Positions 24,946-33,174 of a stretch of DNA of 38,914 bases are shown piece after piece. Within the stretch, counting starts at the first letter, position 1; every line of letters begins with the position of its first letter. This DNA is from Acidimicrobiales bacterium. GTDB lineage: Bacteria > Actinomycetota > Acidimicrobiia > Acidimicrobiales > JAKAVM01. Made by a program: the position numbers and the translations under genes. The stretch covers positions 1 to 38,914 of the forward strand of contig DAIDHF010000023.1 in the NCBI GenBank assembly GCA_027452005.1. Direction: 5' to 3'. A model generated the notes under the pieces. It was not told where the DNA came from and searched no databases. It was given only the letters and a program-made list of their open reading frames with translations.

Positions 24946-25816
24946 CCCTCTGTGTCAACCTTAGGTGAGGCATTTTTCTAAAGTTTTCACTGTGCATTGA
25001 AGGCTGGAAGGTAAATTCCCATGACAAGTACTATCACCCACTCTTTGGCTCCCGATATGGATGGCCCAAGTATGGAAGATAAACATATGCCGATACCGAA
25101 GTCCCCGAGAAATCTAGTGGACCTAGCCACTAGTCACCGCCGTACTAAGCCAAAGTTCTCGCCGACTATAGCTCCCTACCCAATTCATAAAAGGGAGCTT
25201 ACTTGAGAGGCGAGAATCTATATTCTTGCCCACTCTCCCAATGGCGCCGTCAGAGTGAACGTGGCTCTTTGACTGAAGGAGCTAAGGTATCTGGCCGCCA
25301 CCCAGTAGATCCCATGAAATACGGAATTTCAAGGCTTAGAAATGAGAACGCCCGATTGAGCCTTGAGCTCGAAAAGGCCCGCAAGGTCATAGAGATCAAC
25401 GACAATCCTTATAGTAAGTCTCAGTTTAAAACCATGAAATACTTGAGGGAACCACCAAAAGCCCTTTTCTTCCTATGAGGACGTCTTAGCTGGTGCCGGG
25501 GCTTCTTCCCGTGATACTGCAATGAACACCGCCGCTCGTCAATTGCATACCACACTCGCAGGGGATGTCTACTATGGGCGGGTCGAGCTAATTAATGCTC
25601 GTCAGAGCCTAGTCCTAGGTAATTTCTACGCCGCTCATCGGTGAACACTTTGTTCGAAAGTTTCCTACCCCTCCATCCTTACCGCGTGCAGTGTGGATTC
25701 CTAGGACACAGAAGTCGCTGGTCTCAGACACCCGATCTCGTACAAAACCAGAGGAGGTGACTATTTCGGCACAATGATTTGTAAAAAAGTGCCTTTAAAA
25801 AGGTTGACGGGTTCCG
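24946..25816 (+). mobile_element. Decayed IS3-like element, left copy
   Basis: An 871-bp element almost identical to 29817-30682 and in the same orientation. Imperfect terminal inverted repeats are visible: the left end reads GTCAACCT..GGCAtTTTT (from 24954) and the complement of the right end reads GTCAACCT..GGCAcTTTT. It contains two out-of-frame N-terminal pieces and one C-terminal piece of an IS3-type transposase; the integrase core is missing. No target-site duplication was found. The right end supplies a -35 box to the sulfur operon. Confidence 0.85.
25021..25745 (+). pseudogene. IS3-type transposase remnant (left copy)
   Basis: Frame one (25021-25206) ends HKRELT. Frame two (from 25203) resumes at LRGENLYSCPLSQWRRQ and RLRNENARLSLELEKARKVIEI, a typical transposase HTH/coiled-coil region split by a frameshift at about 25203. 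After 25478 the catalytic DDE core is absent. The C-terminal end reappears as DVYYGRVELINARQ (about 25566-25610) and ERFVRKFPTPPSLPRAVWI (about 25651-25707). It cannot encode an active enzyme. Confidence 0.82.
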
Positions 25817-25832
25817 CCGTTTGTAGTATAAT
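25804..25832 (+). promoter_or_regulatory. Hybrid IS/host promoter of the sulfur operon
   Basis: TTGACG (25804-25809) lies in the terminal inverted repeat of the IS remnant, exactly 17 bp from a perfect TATAAT (25827-25832) in the flanking DNA. The predicted start, near 25839-25840, lies within the inverted repeat 25831-25858. The equivalent end of the right IS copy has TTGACA but no -10 at the correct distance. Confidence 0.8.
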
Positions 25833-25858
25833 TCTACTATTCGATGGAACAGTAGAAT
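25831..25858 (+). promoter_or_regulatory. Candidate ArsR-family operator
   Basis: A perfect 8-bp inverted repeat, ATTCTACT (25831-25838) and AGTAGAAT (25851-25858), separated by 12 bp. It overlaps the last bases of the -10 box and the predicted start site, 12 bp before the ArsR-rhodanese start codon. Position and symmetry are typical for autorepression by an ArsR/SmtB dimer. Binding is inferred. Confidence 0.7.
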
Positions 25859-25869
25859 CGAGGTGTCAG

Positions 25870-26601
25870 GTGTACGACCGGGAGTTCAAGGATGCGATTT
25901 TCGAGCAGTTCGCTCGGGTGGCCGCAGCGTTTTCCAGTCCGAAGCGGGTGGAGATCGTCGATTTGCTGTCCCAGGGGGAACGCAGCGTCGAGTCGATCGC
26001 CGAAGCGACGGGGATGCTGGTGGCGAACACGTCGCGGCATCTGCAGGTTCTCCGCAATGCCGGGATGCTGACCTCCCGCCGGGAGGGCCTGCACGTGGTG
26101 TATCGGGTCGCTGACGACTCGGTGGTGGCCGGGTACCGGGGACTGCGGACGTTGGCCGAGTCCCGCATCGGCGAGGTCCGCCGGTTGGCGGAGGCATTCT
26201 TCGGGCAGGTGGACGACGCCGATCCGGTCGGGGTGGACGAGCTGCTGGCTCGCTCCAAGACGGGTGAGGTGGTGGTGGTGGACGTGCGACCCCGGCTGGA
26301 GTTCGAGGCGGGCCACCTCCCGGGCGCAATCAGCATTCCGCTCGACGAACTGTCGCAGCGCATCTCCGAACTCGACCCCGACACCGACGTCGTCGCCTAT
26401 TGCCGTGGCCCGTACTGCGTTTTGGCTGCCCAGGCAGTGTCCCAGTTTCGCGCAGCCGGGTTGCACGCGGAACGCCTGGCCGCTGGGCCACCGGACTGGC
26501 ATGCCGCCGGTGTGACGCTCGTCGTTGGCGCTACCCCGGACCCTTGCCCGCTGCGTCACTCGGCGCGGAAGCGACCAACAGTAAAGGGAGCAGCTACATG
26601 A
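25870..26601 (+). CDS. ArsR-family regulator fused to rhodanese domain
   Basis: A 243-aa fusion. Residues 5-90 form a winged helix (FARVAAAFSSPKRVEIVDLL, recognition helix about VANTSRHLQVLRNAGML). Residues about 120-225 form a rhodanese domain with the active-site loop CRGPYC (Cys178, Cys183). The HTH part has no cysteine, so the classic metal or persulfide sites of ArsR, SqrR or BigR are absent, and the rhodanese cysteine is the likely sensing or catalytic thiol. The frame is open upstream to 25774, but GTG 25870 has GAGG at 6 nt and starts after the operator. It is first gene of the sulfur operon. Codon use is more GC-rich than the core. Confidence 0.9.
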   Translation: MYDREFKDAIFEQFARVAAAFSSPKRVEIVDLLSQGERSVESIAEATGMLVANTSRHLQVLRNAGMLTSRREGLHVVYRVADDSVVAGYRGLRTLAESRIGEVRRLAEAFFGQVDDADPVGVDELLARSKTGEVVVVDVRPRLEFEAGHLPGAISIPLDELSQRISELDPDTDVVAYCRGPYCVLAAQAVSQFRAAGLHAERLAAGPPDWHAAGVTLVVGATPDPCPLRHSARKRPTVKGAAT

Positions 26602-26675
26602 ACCGACGAGTCTTCCCGTCGCACGAATCGCTCTTCGCCTGCGTTTCCCCCTCCGCGAAGTGGTGCCGACTCTGA
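26598..26675 (+). CDS. Putative 25-aa peptide coupled to the SHOCT gene
   Basis: ATG 26598 overlaps the stop of the regulator (ATGA at 26598-26601) and has AAGGGAG 8 nt upstream. The 25-codon frame ends in TGATG, whose ATG starts the next gene. Both junctions suggest it is translated. It contains two cysteines (FACVSP, KWCRL). No family recognised. It may act as a coupling or leader peptide. Confidence 0.5.
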   Translation: MNRRVFPSHESLFACVSPSAKWCRL

Positions 26676-26917
26676 TGTGGTACTGGGGAAATGGCGGCTC
26701 GGGCTGGGGCGCGTGGCTGCCAATGACGCTCATGATGTTGGCCTTCCTGGGGGCCGTGGTGGTGTTCACCCGCTCGTGGATATCTCGACCTCCATTCCAC
26801 GACCACGGTGAACAATCGACCGATCCAAAGCGCATCCTGGACGAGCGCTTTGCCCGGGGAGAGATCGACGAGGAGGAGTACCACAAGCGCAAGGACGTCC
26901 TCCAGGAAAACAGATGA
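26675..26917 (+). CDS. Small SHOCT-domain membrane protein
   Basis: An 80-aa protein with an N-terminal Trp/Gly-rich stretch (MWYWGNGGSGWG), one membrane helix (about 14-33), and a C-terminal SHOCT motif (DPKRILDERFARGEIDEEEY, about 50-69). SHOCT modules are found at the termini of many membrane proteins and probably mediate oligomerisation. ATG 26675 overlaps the preceding stop (TGATG); a GTG at 26660 in frame is less likely. It is part of the sulfur operon; its specific role is unknown. Confidence 0.82.
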   Translation: MWYWGNGGSGWGAWLPMTLMMLAFLGAVVVFTRSWISRPPFHDHGEQSTDPKRILDERFARGEIDEEEYHKRKDVLQENR

Positions 26918-26963
26918 TGACTCGAACCCGAGACGGACGCCCATCAACAAAAGGAAGAGTGCA

Positions 26964-27317
26964 ATGAAATTTCTGATGATCCTCAACGACCCACCGTATG
27001 GCACGGAGCGGGTCTACAACGGGCTGCGGCTGGCGACGAATCTGCTCGCCAAACACGAGGAGGCCGAAGTGTCGCTCTTCTTGATGGGCGATGCAGCCAG
27101 CGCGGCGAAGTCGGGTCAGCAGACCCCGAACGGCTACTACAACGTGGAGCGGATGTTTACCAGCGTGCTGCGCAAAGGCGCAACGGTAAAGGTGTGCGGC
27201 ACCTGCATGGACGCTCGCGGTCTCACCGACACCGAGTTGGTGGAAGGGGCTTCCCGCAGCACCATGGACGAACTGACCGAGATGACCGTCAACGTTGACA
27301 AGGTCTTGGTGTTCTAG
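26964..27317 (+). CDS. DsrE-like sulfur-carrier family protein
   Basis: A 117-aa DsrE/DsrF-like protein. The N-terminal strand and loop (MKFLMILNDPPYGTERVYNG) and the VCGTC motif (Cys78, Cys81) in the position of the sulfur-accepting cysteine fit small DsrE proteins that bind persulfide. ATG 26964 has AAGGAAG 6 nt upstream; the longer open frame is not supported. Its stop overlaps the start of the next gene by 1 bp. Known family members relay sulfane sulfur between enzymes; here it would link the flavoprotein and the desulfurase or rhodanese. That link is inferred. Confidence 0.88.
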   Translation: MKFLMILNDPPYGTERVYNGLRLATNLLAKHEEAEVSLFLMGDAASAAKSGQQTPNGYYNVERMFTSVLRKGATVKVCGTCMDARGLTDTELVEGASRSTMDELTEMTVNVDKVLVF

Positions 27318-28483
27318 TGGCCGGTCGCAAGCATGGCCCCGCCGAGACTGTTGTCGTCCTTGGCGGTGGCGTTGGAGGAGTCGCGGCCGCCAACCGGCTG
27401 CGCCGCCGCCTGGATCGTCACCACCGAGTGGTCCTCGTCAACCGGGACCCCGACTTCACGTTTGCGGCCTCGTACCTGTGGGTGATGTCCGGGAAGCGCC
27501 GACCGAGTCAGGTCACCCGATCGCTGCAGGTGCTCAAGCGGCGAGGGATCGAGGTAGTTGTCGGAGACGTCGAGAACATCGATCCGGCTCGCCGCACGGT
27601 CACCGTCGAGGGCAGACAGATCACCGCCGATCATCTCGTCGTGTCACTCGGCGCGGACTACGCCGCTGACACCATCCCCGGCCTAGAGCAAGCCGGAGAG
27701 ACCTTTGCGACCCTCGATGGGGCGCAGCGACTCAGCCCCGTCATCAAAGCCATCACACGAGGGCGGGTGCTCGTGGTGACCGCCGCCCCGCTCTACCGAT
27801 GCCCGGCCGCCCCCTATGAGGCAGCGCTCCTGATCGATGCCATACTCCGTCGCAACGGTGTGCGCGGCAACGTCAACGTCGCCGTGCACTCGGCGGAGCC
27901 GGGACCGATGGGGGTCGCCGGGGCAAACGTGTCAGCCGCAGTGATCGCCATCTTGGCCGACCGTGGCATTGACTACCACCCGTCGCACCAGATCACTGCC
28001 GCAGAGCCGGGCCGTGCGGACTTCGCCGACGGCAAGTCCGAGACCTTCGACATGCTCGTGTACATGCCACCCATCCGACCCCCGGCTGTGATCGCGTCGT
28101 CGCCGCTTGCCGGGACCACTGGTTGGATCGACGCCGACCGACAGACCTTGGCCACGGCATTCCCGGGGGTGTATGCGATCGGGGACAACACGCAGCTTCC
28201 TCTCGGCATCGGCAAACCCTTGCCTCGGGCGGGGGTGTTCGCCCACGCCCAGGCACTGGCTGTGGCCGACAACATCGCTGCCGTGATAGAGGGCCGACCT
28301 GCCACGTCAACGTTCGATGGTCACGGTGGGTGCTTCATCGAGACTGGCTTCGGCAAGGCAGGCTACGGATCAGGGAACTTCTTTGCAGAACCTTCGCCGA
28401 AGGTGATCGTCCGGCCCCCGTCACGTCGCCAGCATCTCGGTAAGGTGGCCTTCGAGTACAACGTCATGCGGCGGTGGCTATGA
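27317..28483 (+). CDS. Sulfide:quinone reductase-like FAD oxidoreductase
   Basis: A 388-aa flavoprotein of the SQR/flavocytochrome c sulfide dehydrogenase group. The Rossmann FAD motif is at 12-26 (VVVLGGGVGGVAAAN), the second FAD block at about 180-190, and the C-terminal FAD motif at GVYAIGDN. Redox cysteines Cys162 (YRCPAAPYE) and Cys339 (GGCFIETG) match the catalytic pair of SQR; the extra third cysteine of Acidithiobacillus-type SQR was not noticed. The C-terminus may associate with the membrane. GTG 27317 overlaps the previous stop. It probably oxidises sulfide, passing electrons to quinone and sulfur to an acceptor. Confidence 0.9.
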   Translation: MAGRKHGPAETVVVLGGGVGGVAAANRLRRRLDRHHRVVLVNRDPDFTFAASYLWVMSGKRRPSQVTRSLQVLKRRGIEVVVGDVENIDPARRTVTVEGRQITADHLVVSLGADYAADTIPGLEQAGETFATLDGAQRLSPVIKAITRGRVLVVTAAPLYRCPAAPYEAALLIDAILRRNGVRGNVNVAVHSAEPGPMGVAGANVSAAVIAILADRGIDYHPSHQITAAEPGRADFADGKSETFDMLVYMPPIRPPAVIASSPLAGTTGWIDADRQTLATAFPGVYAIGDNTQLPLGIGKPLPRAGVFAHAQALAVADNIAAVIEGRPATSTFDGHGGCFIETGFGKAGYGSGNFFAEPSPKVIVRPPSRRQHLGKVAFEYNVMRRWL

Positions 28484-29658
28484 CCACTACTGCACCACCC
28501 GAGGTCATCTATCTGGACCACAATGCCACCACCCCGGTCGCTCCCGAGGTGCTCGATGCCATGCTGCCCTACCTCACTCAGCAGTACGGCAACCCCTCCA
28601 GCGACCACCCCCTTGGCCGTCGTGCCCGCCAGGCAGTCGAAGATGCCCGGGAACAGGTCGCGTCACTCATCGGCGCCGCACCTTCGGAGATCGTGTTCAC
28701 CTCCGGGGGCATCGAGTCCAACAACCTCGCCATCCGGGGCAGTACGGCGGCTGCGGTTGCAGCTCGGCGTCGCATAGTCACTTCCCTGGTAGAGCACCCA
28801 GCGACGGCTCGCCCATGCGCACTCCTGGAAACCCAGGGCTGGACGGTGACTCGCCTTCCGGTCACCGGCGGCGGAACCCTCGACCTCGACGCCGCGATCC
28901 ACGCGCTCGACACGGACGTCGCTCTGTTGACCGTGATGCTGGCGCAGAACGAAACCGGGGCGATCATGCCGGTGGCAGCGGCAGCTGCCACAGCGAGGAT
29001 GCTCGGGATCATCACCCACACCGATGCCGCCCAGGCCATCGGCAAAATCCACGTCAACGTGGATACTCTCGGGGTCAACCTGCTCTCTATCGCCGGGCAC
29101 AAGTTCTATGCACCCAAAGGCGTCGGCGCGCTGTATGTCCGCACGGGAACACCGCTGCAGCCCATGCTGCTCGGAGCCGAACAGGAAGCAGGACTTCGTC
29201 CAGGCACCGAGAACGTCGCCTCCATTGTCGGGCTCGGAGTCGCCTGCCACCTAGCCCAGGGCCGCCTCGACATCGAGGAACATCGGCTGTCCAACCTTCG
29301 CGATCATTTGTGGGAAAAGCTCTCGGTTCGAATCCCAGGGCTGATCCGTCACACGCCAGCGAGCGACACCCTTCCCAACACCCTCATGGTGTCGTTCCCC
29401 GCGGTACACGGTCGTGATGTGCTAGCCCGCGCCGACGGCGTGGCCGCCTCCACGGGATCAGCCTGTCACTCCGGGCTGCACACTCCCTCCGCCACCCTGC
29501 TGGCCATGGGCGTACAAGCAGAGATCGCACTGGGGTCGGTAAGGCTCTCGCTCGGACACGACAATACCCTCGCCGAGATCGCCACCGCAGCCGACATCCT
29601 CGTTGGCGCTTACCGGACGGCCAGCGCTACCACATCGCGTGGGCACGATGCGGCGTAG
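28480..29658 (+). CDS. Cysteine desulfurase, NifS/IscS-like
   Basis: A PLP enzyme of about 392 aa that removes sulfur from cysteine as a persulfide. Seen: YLDHNATTP near the N-terminus, SGGIESNNLAI, a histidine in VEHPA, the PLP lysine in SIAGHKFYAPKG (about Lys208), and the catalytic cysteine in ASTGSACHSG (about Cys329). ATG 28480 is chosen because it overlaps the upstream stop (ATGA). No iscU or sufU scaffold follows, so this copy probably serves sulfur relay in this operon more than general Fe-S assembly. It is the last gene of the operon. Confidence 0.93.
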   Translation: MTTTAPPEVIYLDHNATTPVAPEVLDAMLPYLTQQYGNPSSDHPLGRRARQAVEDAREQVASLIGAAPSEIVFTSGGIESNNLAIRGSTAAAVAARRRIVTSLVEHPATARPCALLETQGWTVTRLPVTGGGTLDLDAAIHALDTDVALLTVMLAQNETGAIMPVAAAAATARMLGIITHTDAAQAIGKIHVNVDTLGVNLLSIAGHKFYAPKGVGALYVRTGTPLQPMLLGAEQEAGLRPGTENVASIVGLGVACHLAQGRLDIEEHRLSNLRDHLWEKLSVRIPGLIRHTPASDTLPNTLMVSFPAVHGRDVLARADGVAASTGSACHSGLHTPSATLLAMGVQAEIALGSVRLSLGHDNTLAEIATAADILVGAYRTASATTSRGHDAA

Positions 29659-29816
29659 GGTCACGCATATGAACTCCGCGGTAGGCCAGCAGCTTGTCTC
29701 CGGGCAGGCGGTTGACCAGGACGATCGTCTGCCGCTCTTCTCACTGGCCCCGATCAAGCTGGTCCGATACTGGTCCCGGAAGCAATGACCTACTACCGTG
29801 CTCGCCGCGAGCGTTT
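29659..29816 (+). other. Gap after the sulfur operon
   Basis: 158 bp before the right IS copy. A short open frame (ATG 29670 to 29788, 39 aa, ending KLVRYWSRKQ) has no clear ribosome-binding site and no recognisable relative. It may be the truncated start of a further operon gene cut by the IS. Confidence 0.35.
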
Positions 29817-30682
29817 CCCTCTGTGTCAACCTTAGGTGAGGCATTTTTCTAGAGTTTTCACTGTGTATTGAGGGCTGGAAGGTAAATTCCAATGGCAAGT
29901 ACTATCACCCACTTTTTGGCTCCCGACATGGATGGCCCAAATATGGAAGATAAACATATGCCGATCCCGAAGTCCCCGAGAAATCTAGTGGACCTAGCCA
30001 CTATTCACCGCCGTACTAAGCCAAAGTTCTCGCCGACTATAGCTCCCTACCCAATTCATAAAAGGGAGCTTACTTGAGAGGCGAGAATCTATATTCTTAC
30101 CCACTCTCCCAATGGCGCCGTCAGAGTGAACGTGGCTCTTTGACTGAAGGAGCTAAGGTATCTGGCCGCCACCCAGTAGATCCCATGAAATACGGAATTT
30201 CAAGGCTTAGAAATGAGAACGCCCGATTGAGCCTTGAGCTCGAAAAGGCCCGCAAGGTCATAGAGATCAACGACAATCCTTATAGTAAGTCTCAGTTTAA
30301 AACCATGAAATACTTGAGGGAACCACCAAAAGCCCTTTTCTTCCTATGAGGACGTCTTAGCTGGTGCCGGGGCTTCTTCCCGTGATACTGCAATGAGCAC
30401 CGCCACTCGTCAATTGCATACCACACTCGCGGGGATGTCTACTATGGGCGGGTCGAGCTAATTGATGCTCGTCGGAGCCTAGTCTCATGTAATTTCTACG
30501 ACGCTCATCCTGAAGGCTTTGTTCGAAAGTTTCCTACCCCTCCATCCTTACCGCGTGCAGTGTGGATTCCTAGGACACAGAAGTCGCTGGTCTCAGACAC
30601 CCGATCTCGTAGAAAACCAGAGGAGGTGACTATTTCGGCACAATGATTTGAAAAAGTGCCTCAAAAAGGTTGACAGGTTCCG
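29817..30682 (+). mobile_element. Decayed IS3-like element, right copy
   Basis: An 866-bp direct repeat of the left copy with only scattered substitutions and a few small indels. It carries the same internal frameshift and the same loss of the integrase core, so both descend from one already-defective element. Its right end has TTGACA, without a suitably placed -10 downstream. Confidence 0.85.
29892..30610 (+). pseudogene. IS3-type transposase remnant (right copy)
   Basis: Pieces at 29892-30077 and 30074-30349 correspond one-to-one with the left copy, including the frameshift after HKRELT. The C-terminal ERFVRKFPTPPSLP piece lies at about 30520-30560. The central DDE core is missing. Confidence 0.82.
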
Positions 30683-30743
30683 TACCACTGAGCCCTCGGA
30701 AGCATCGCCGAAAATAGAGAGATGGGTCAATGCACGACTCAAC

Positions 30744-32213
30744 TCAAAGCCTTTGCCCACTAGCTGGCCTTCCAACAAAAATAGAAGCCGTAGGCGATGT
30801 GCCCCCAGCCAGACCCTGTTCGCTGTAGGCAATAACCCGGTAGAAGTCTCTTCCTGACGGTGGTTGGCCATCATTGAATGGGACTGAGTCGTCAGTAGCG
30901 CACCGATCGCAAACCTTCCTCCAGGAGCCGACGCGACCGTTCGCCGAACGCTGCACACTGTAAGAAGCAGCATCAGTGCTGCCTCGCCAGAAAACCTTGA
31001 CCAGATGATCTGGCAAGTCATAAAAGAGACTGGTGATCTTCGGGACTCCCGGTGCTGGATCCGGGATCCAGTGAACTCCTCGGATCTTGTAGTCGAAGGC
31101 CCTTATCAGGTGATCTCTCTCACGCATCGCTGGTGATATTCCTGGAAAGTGCAGTGTTTCACCATCCTGGTGTTGCTCAAAACCGCTGGTATCGAGATGA
31201 GCAAAGAGCGACCAAAACGCCGCGCCACTGATCTGGCTATCCGATGCCATCATATTGAACAGTGCTTGGTTCGCGAAGATCGAACCGTACTCTCCAGCAA
31301 TGAATACCTTGCCACTCAAGGCGACCTGACTGGCATCCAGATGTACCTGCTGAGTGGAGGGCGGATAGTAATGAACGTCCACAATGTCAACAAAGGGGTC
31401 GGCTAGTGCTGCATTGCTGACACCGTACTGCTGTCCTGCAGCAATCAGCGTTTTCGGAGCAAGCCTGTGGATAAAACCTGCTATTTTTGCGATCCAGGAA
31501 GGTGTCATTCCATTCAGTTCGTTGCCCAACTCCCACGCCATGACCGTAGGGTCGTTTCTAAGCTCCAGCCCAGTCAGTGGATTGCGGTGTCTAAGGAGCA
31601 CTGAGATGTACTGCTCGAAGGCGTCGATGGCACGTTTGCTGGCGAAGAACTCCTCCGATGGCAAACCGAGCCATCTGGTGAAGTCATGATAGCTTCCCTC
31701 GAAATAGTGCCAGTTGTCCGTCAAGGGAATTATCAACCGAATACCCAGTCTGCAAGCTTCGTAGAGTGCGCTATCAATACTTTTGAACGCCCTGTAGTTG
31801 AACCTGCCCAGTGATGGTTCAATACTCAATGGAATTCCCGTCGATATCCCCAAGGTATGGGATCGCACCACATTCACGCCCATATCTACCGCTGTTTGTA
31901 AGGCGTCACTCATTCTGAATGGGCTCGGATAGGCGATGCCGCCGACATTTTCGTCCAAGCCCAACCAGTAGATGTTTGCGCCAGCAAAGCGAAACCGCCT
32001 GTGACCAAGGATAAGCTTAGAGCCCGACCGAGATACGAAGCTCCTCATTGCCCGTGAGCGCCCCGCTAGGCCATTCGAGCAGGAGCCATGGACTGATCCA
32101 GGATTCAATGCTGAGGGGAAACTTGCGACCTTAGATTCCGTACAGGTAGTCAAAATCGAGAACACTAAAAGTACACAAGCCGATCGCCGCAGAGACTTCA
32201 TCAGATTCGCCAC
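30744..32213 (-). CDS. Secreted GH5-type glycoside hydrolase (mannanase-like)
   Basis: A 489-aa exported (beta/alpha)8-barrel glycosidase. The signal peptide (about 1-25) ends in SILTTC, a loose lipobox at Cys24. The clan GH-A acid/base is Glu232 in AWELGNELNG and the nucleophile is Glu308 in IAGEYGS. HYYPP (about 281-285) and DNWHYFEG (about 166-173) line the active site as in GH5 mannan endo-beta-1,4-mannosidases. Residues about 395-485 look like an Fn3 module. The start is GTG 32213 or ATG 32201. It is more AT-rich than the core and adjoins the IS remnant, suggesting transfer. Specificity (mannan versus other beta-glucan) is uncertain. Confidence 0.85.
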   Translation of the reverse strand: MANLMKSLRRSACVLLVFSILTTCTESKVASFPSALNPGSVHGSCSNGLAGRSRAMRSFVSRSGSKLILGHRRFRFAGANIYWLGLDENVGGIAYPSPFRMSDALQTAVDMGVNVVRSHTLGISTGIPLSIEPSLGRFNYRAFKSIDSALYEACRLGIRLIIPLTDNWHYFEGSYHDFTRWLGLPSEEFFASKRAIDAFEQYISVLLRHRNPLTGLELRNDPTVMAWELGNELNGMTPSWIAKIAGFIHRLAPKTLIAAGQQYGVSNAALADPFVDIVDVHYYPPSTQQVHLDASQVALSGKVFIAGEYGSIFANQALFNMMASDSQISGAAFWSLFAHLDTSGFEQHQDGETLHFPGISPAMRERDHLIRAFDYKIRGVHWIPDPAPGVPKITSLFYDLPDHLVKVFWRGSTDAASYSVQRSANGRVGSWRKVCDRCATDDSVPFNDGQPPSGRDFYRVIAYSEQGLAGGTSPTASIFVGRPASGQRL

Positions 32214-32607
32214 CTTGCGATGTTGGCGTGATTAGTCCACCGGTGACATGCTCTGATTACAGGACAACAGGCTAGTACGGGCATCTTTACAACTTAACCC
32301 TTATCTTGGAGACCATGCGGGAACCTTCGATGCTTGCTCCAGTGATCGAACTAATGAGTAACTCGATTCACGCCGCCGTTTTCGAGGCACTCCCCTTACC
32401 CCGCCCCGCCAAACCAGCTGGCAAGCGGGTTGGCTTTGCAGTGAGTAGCTTCAGGCTGGTTGCCTTCTTTGCATGCACCGAGATCCTCCTTTTTGCTCGA
32501 ACCTGGGGACCGGTCGCAAATCAGGCAACTGCCCACCTAGCAATCTTGATTTTTCCATCCAGCTTCCACTCCACATCGACGCTCTGGTCCCTCATTCCTG
32601 CGACTAT

Positions 32608-32912
32608 CGCGGGAAATGTAGAGGCAATTGCCTCGACCAAAGACGGCAAGGCGTTCTGGATGGCAACCTCGGGAGGACAGGTCTTGGGGGGGCGATGCTA
32701 CAAGTTACGGATCGCCGGCCCTGTCGGGGATCAACTTAGCCAAGGGGGTCGTAGCCATGACCGTGACGGCCGATGGAAAAGGGTACTGGTTACTCGGAGG
32801 CGACGGTGGAGTCTTCTCTTACGGAGACGCCAGCTTCTTTGGGTCTTCAGGCCAGATCAACCCGGGCGCCCCAGCCGGGGTTTCAAACTCACTTGTCCCG
32901 GTCCGGCCGATA
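32608..32912 (+). pseudogene. Frameshifted fragment of the secreted repeat protein gene
   Basis: About 300 bp match 34554-34850 almost base for base (IASTKDGK..WMATSGGQVL, then DATSYGSPA..INLAKGVVAMTV). A 2-nt deletion in the G run near 32687 puts the two halves in different frames. The upstream sequence (32306-32600) is unrelated to the intact gene, and the copy ends abruptly. It is a truncated tandem-paralogue relic, 1.9 kb upstream of the matching part of the intact gene. Confidence 0.88.
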
Positions 32913-33174
32913 GAGGGCAGGGAGCCAGACTATTCCCGCCCCGATCGTGGACATGGCCGGGGTCCAGTAAGCCATCGGGGGGACTGAAAGATATCAGCAA
33001 TTATTGTCACGATAGGGCTTCTTGCAGGAATTCCAAAAGAATCTTGAAAAAAATAGCAAATCAATGGACGAGATGAGATTATTCCACTAAGTTCCATTTT
33101 CAAGGAGTTCGCGTGGAAACTTGAAGTTCTTAACACCCTGCTCCGAATTTGTAGGCTAGATGAGGAGGTACTAC

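Noticed and set aside
25837-26892. Long minus-strand frames opposite the ArsR-rhodanese and SHOCT genes (up to 351 codons)
   Set aside because: They are shadows produced by GC-rich codon bias. Their proteins are Arg/Pro/Ser-rich without domain motifs, and the plus-strand genes are well supported.
26808-26963. Extended N-terminus of the DsrE-like protein
   Set aside because: It overlaps the SHOCT gene in another frame. ATG 26964 has a proper ribosome-binding site and the family N-terminus.
29326-29345. T-arm-like sequence GGTTCGAATCCC resembling a tRNA fragment or attachment site
   Set aside because: It lies in frame inside the cysteine desulfurase gene and no acceptor or anticodon arm surrounds it. 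It does not extend into a copy of the tRNA-Val 3' end.
24790-30682. Composite transposon with target-site duplication
   Set aside because: Flanks of the two IS copies share no duplicated target, and both transposases are dead. Only the direct-repeat arrangement is supported.
32306-33076. 256-codon plus-strand frame
   Set aside because: Its second half translates the repeat-protein fragment in the wrong frame after the 2-nt deletion, so it is a chimera and not a gene.
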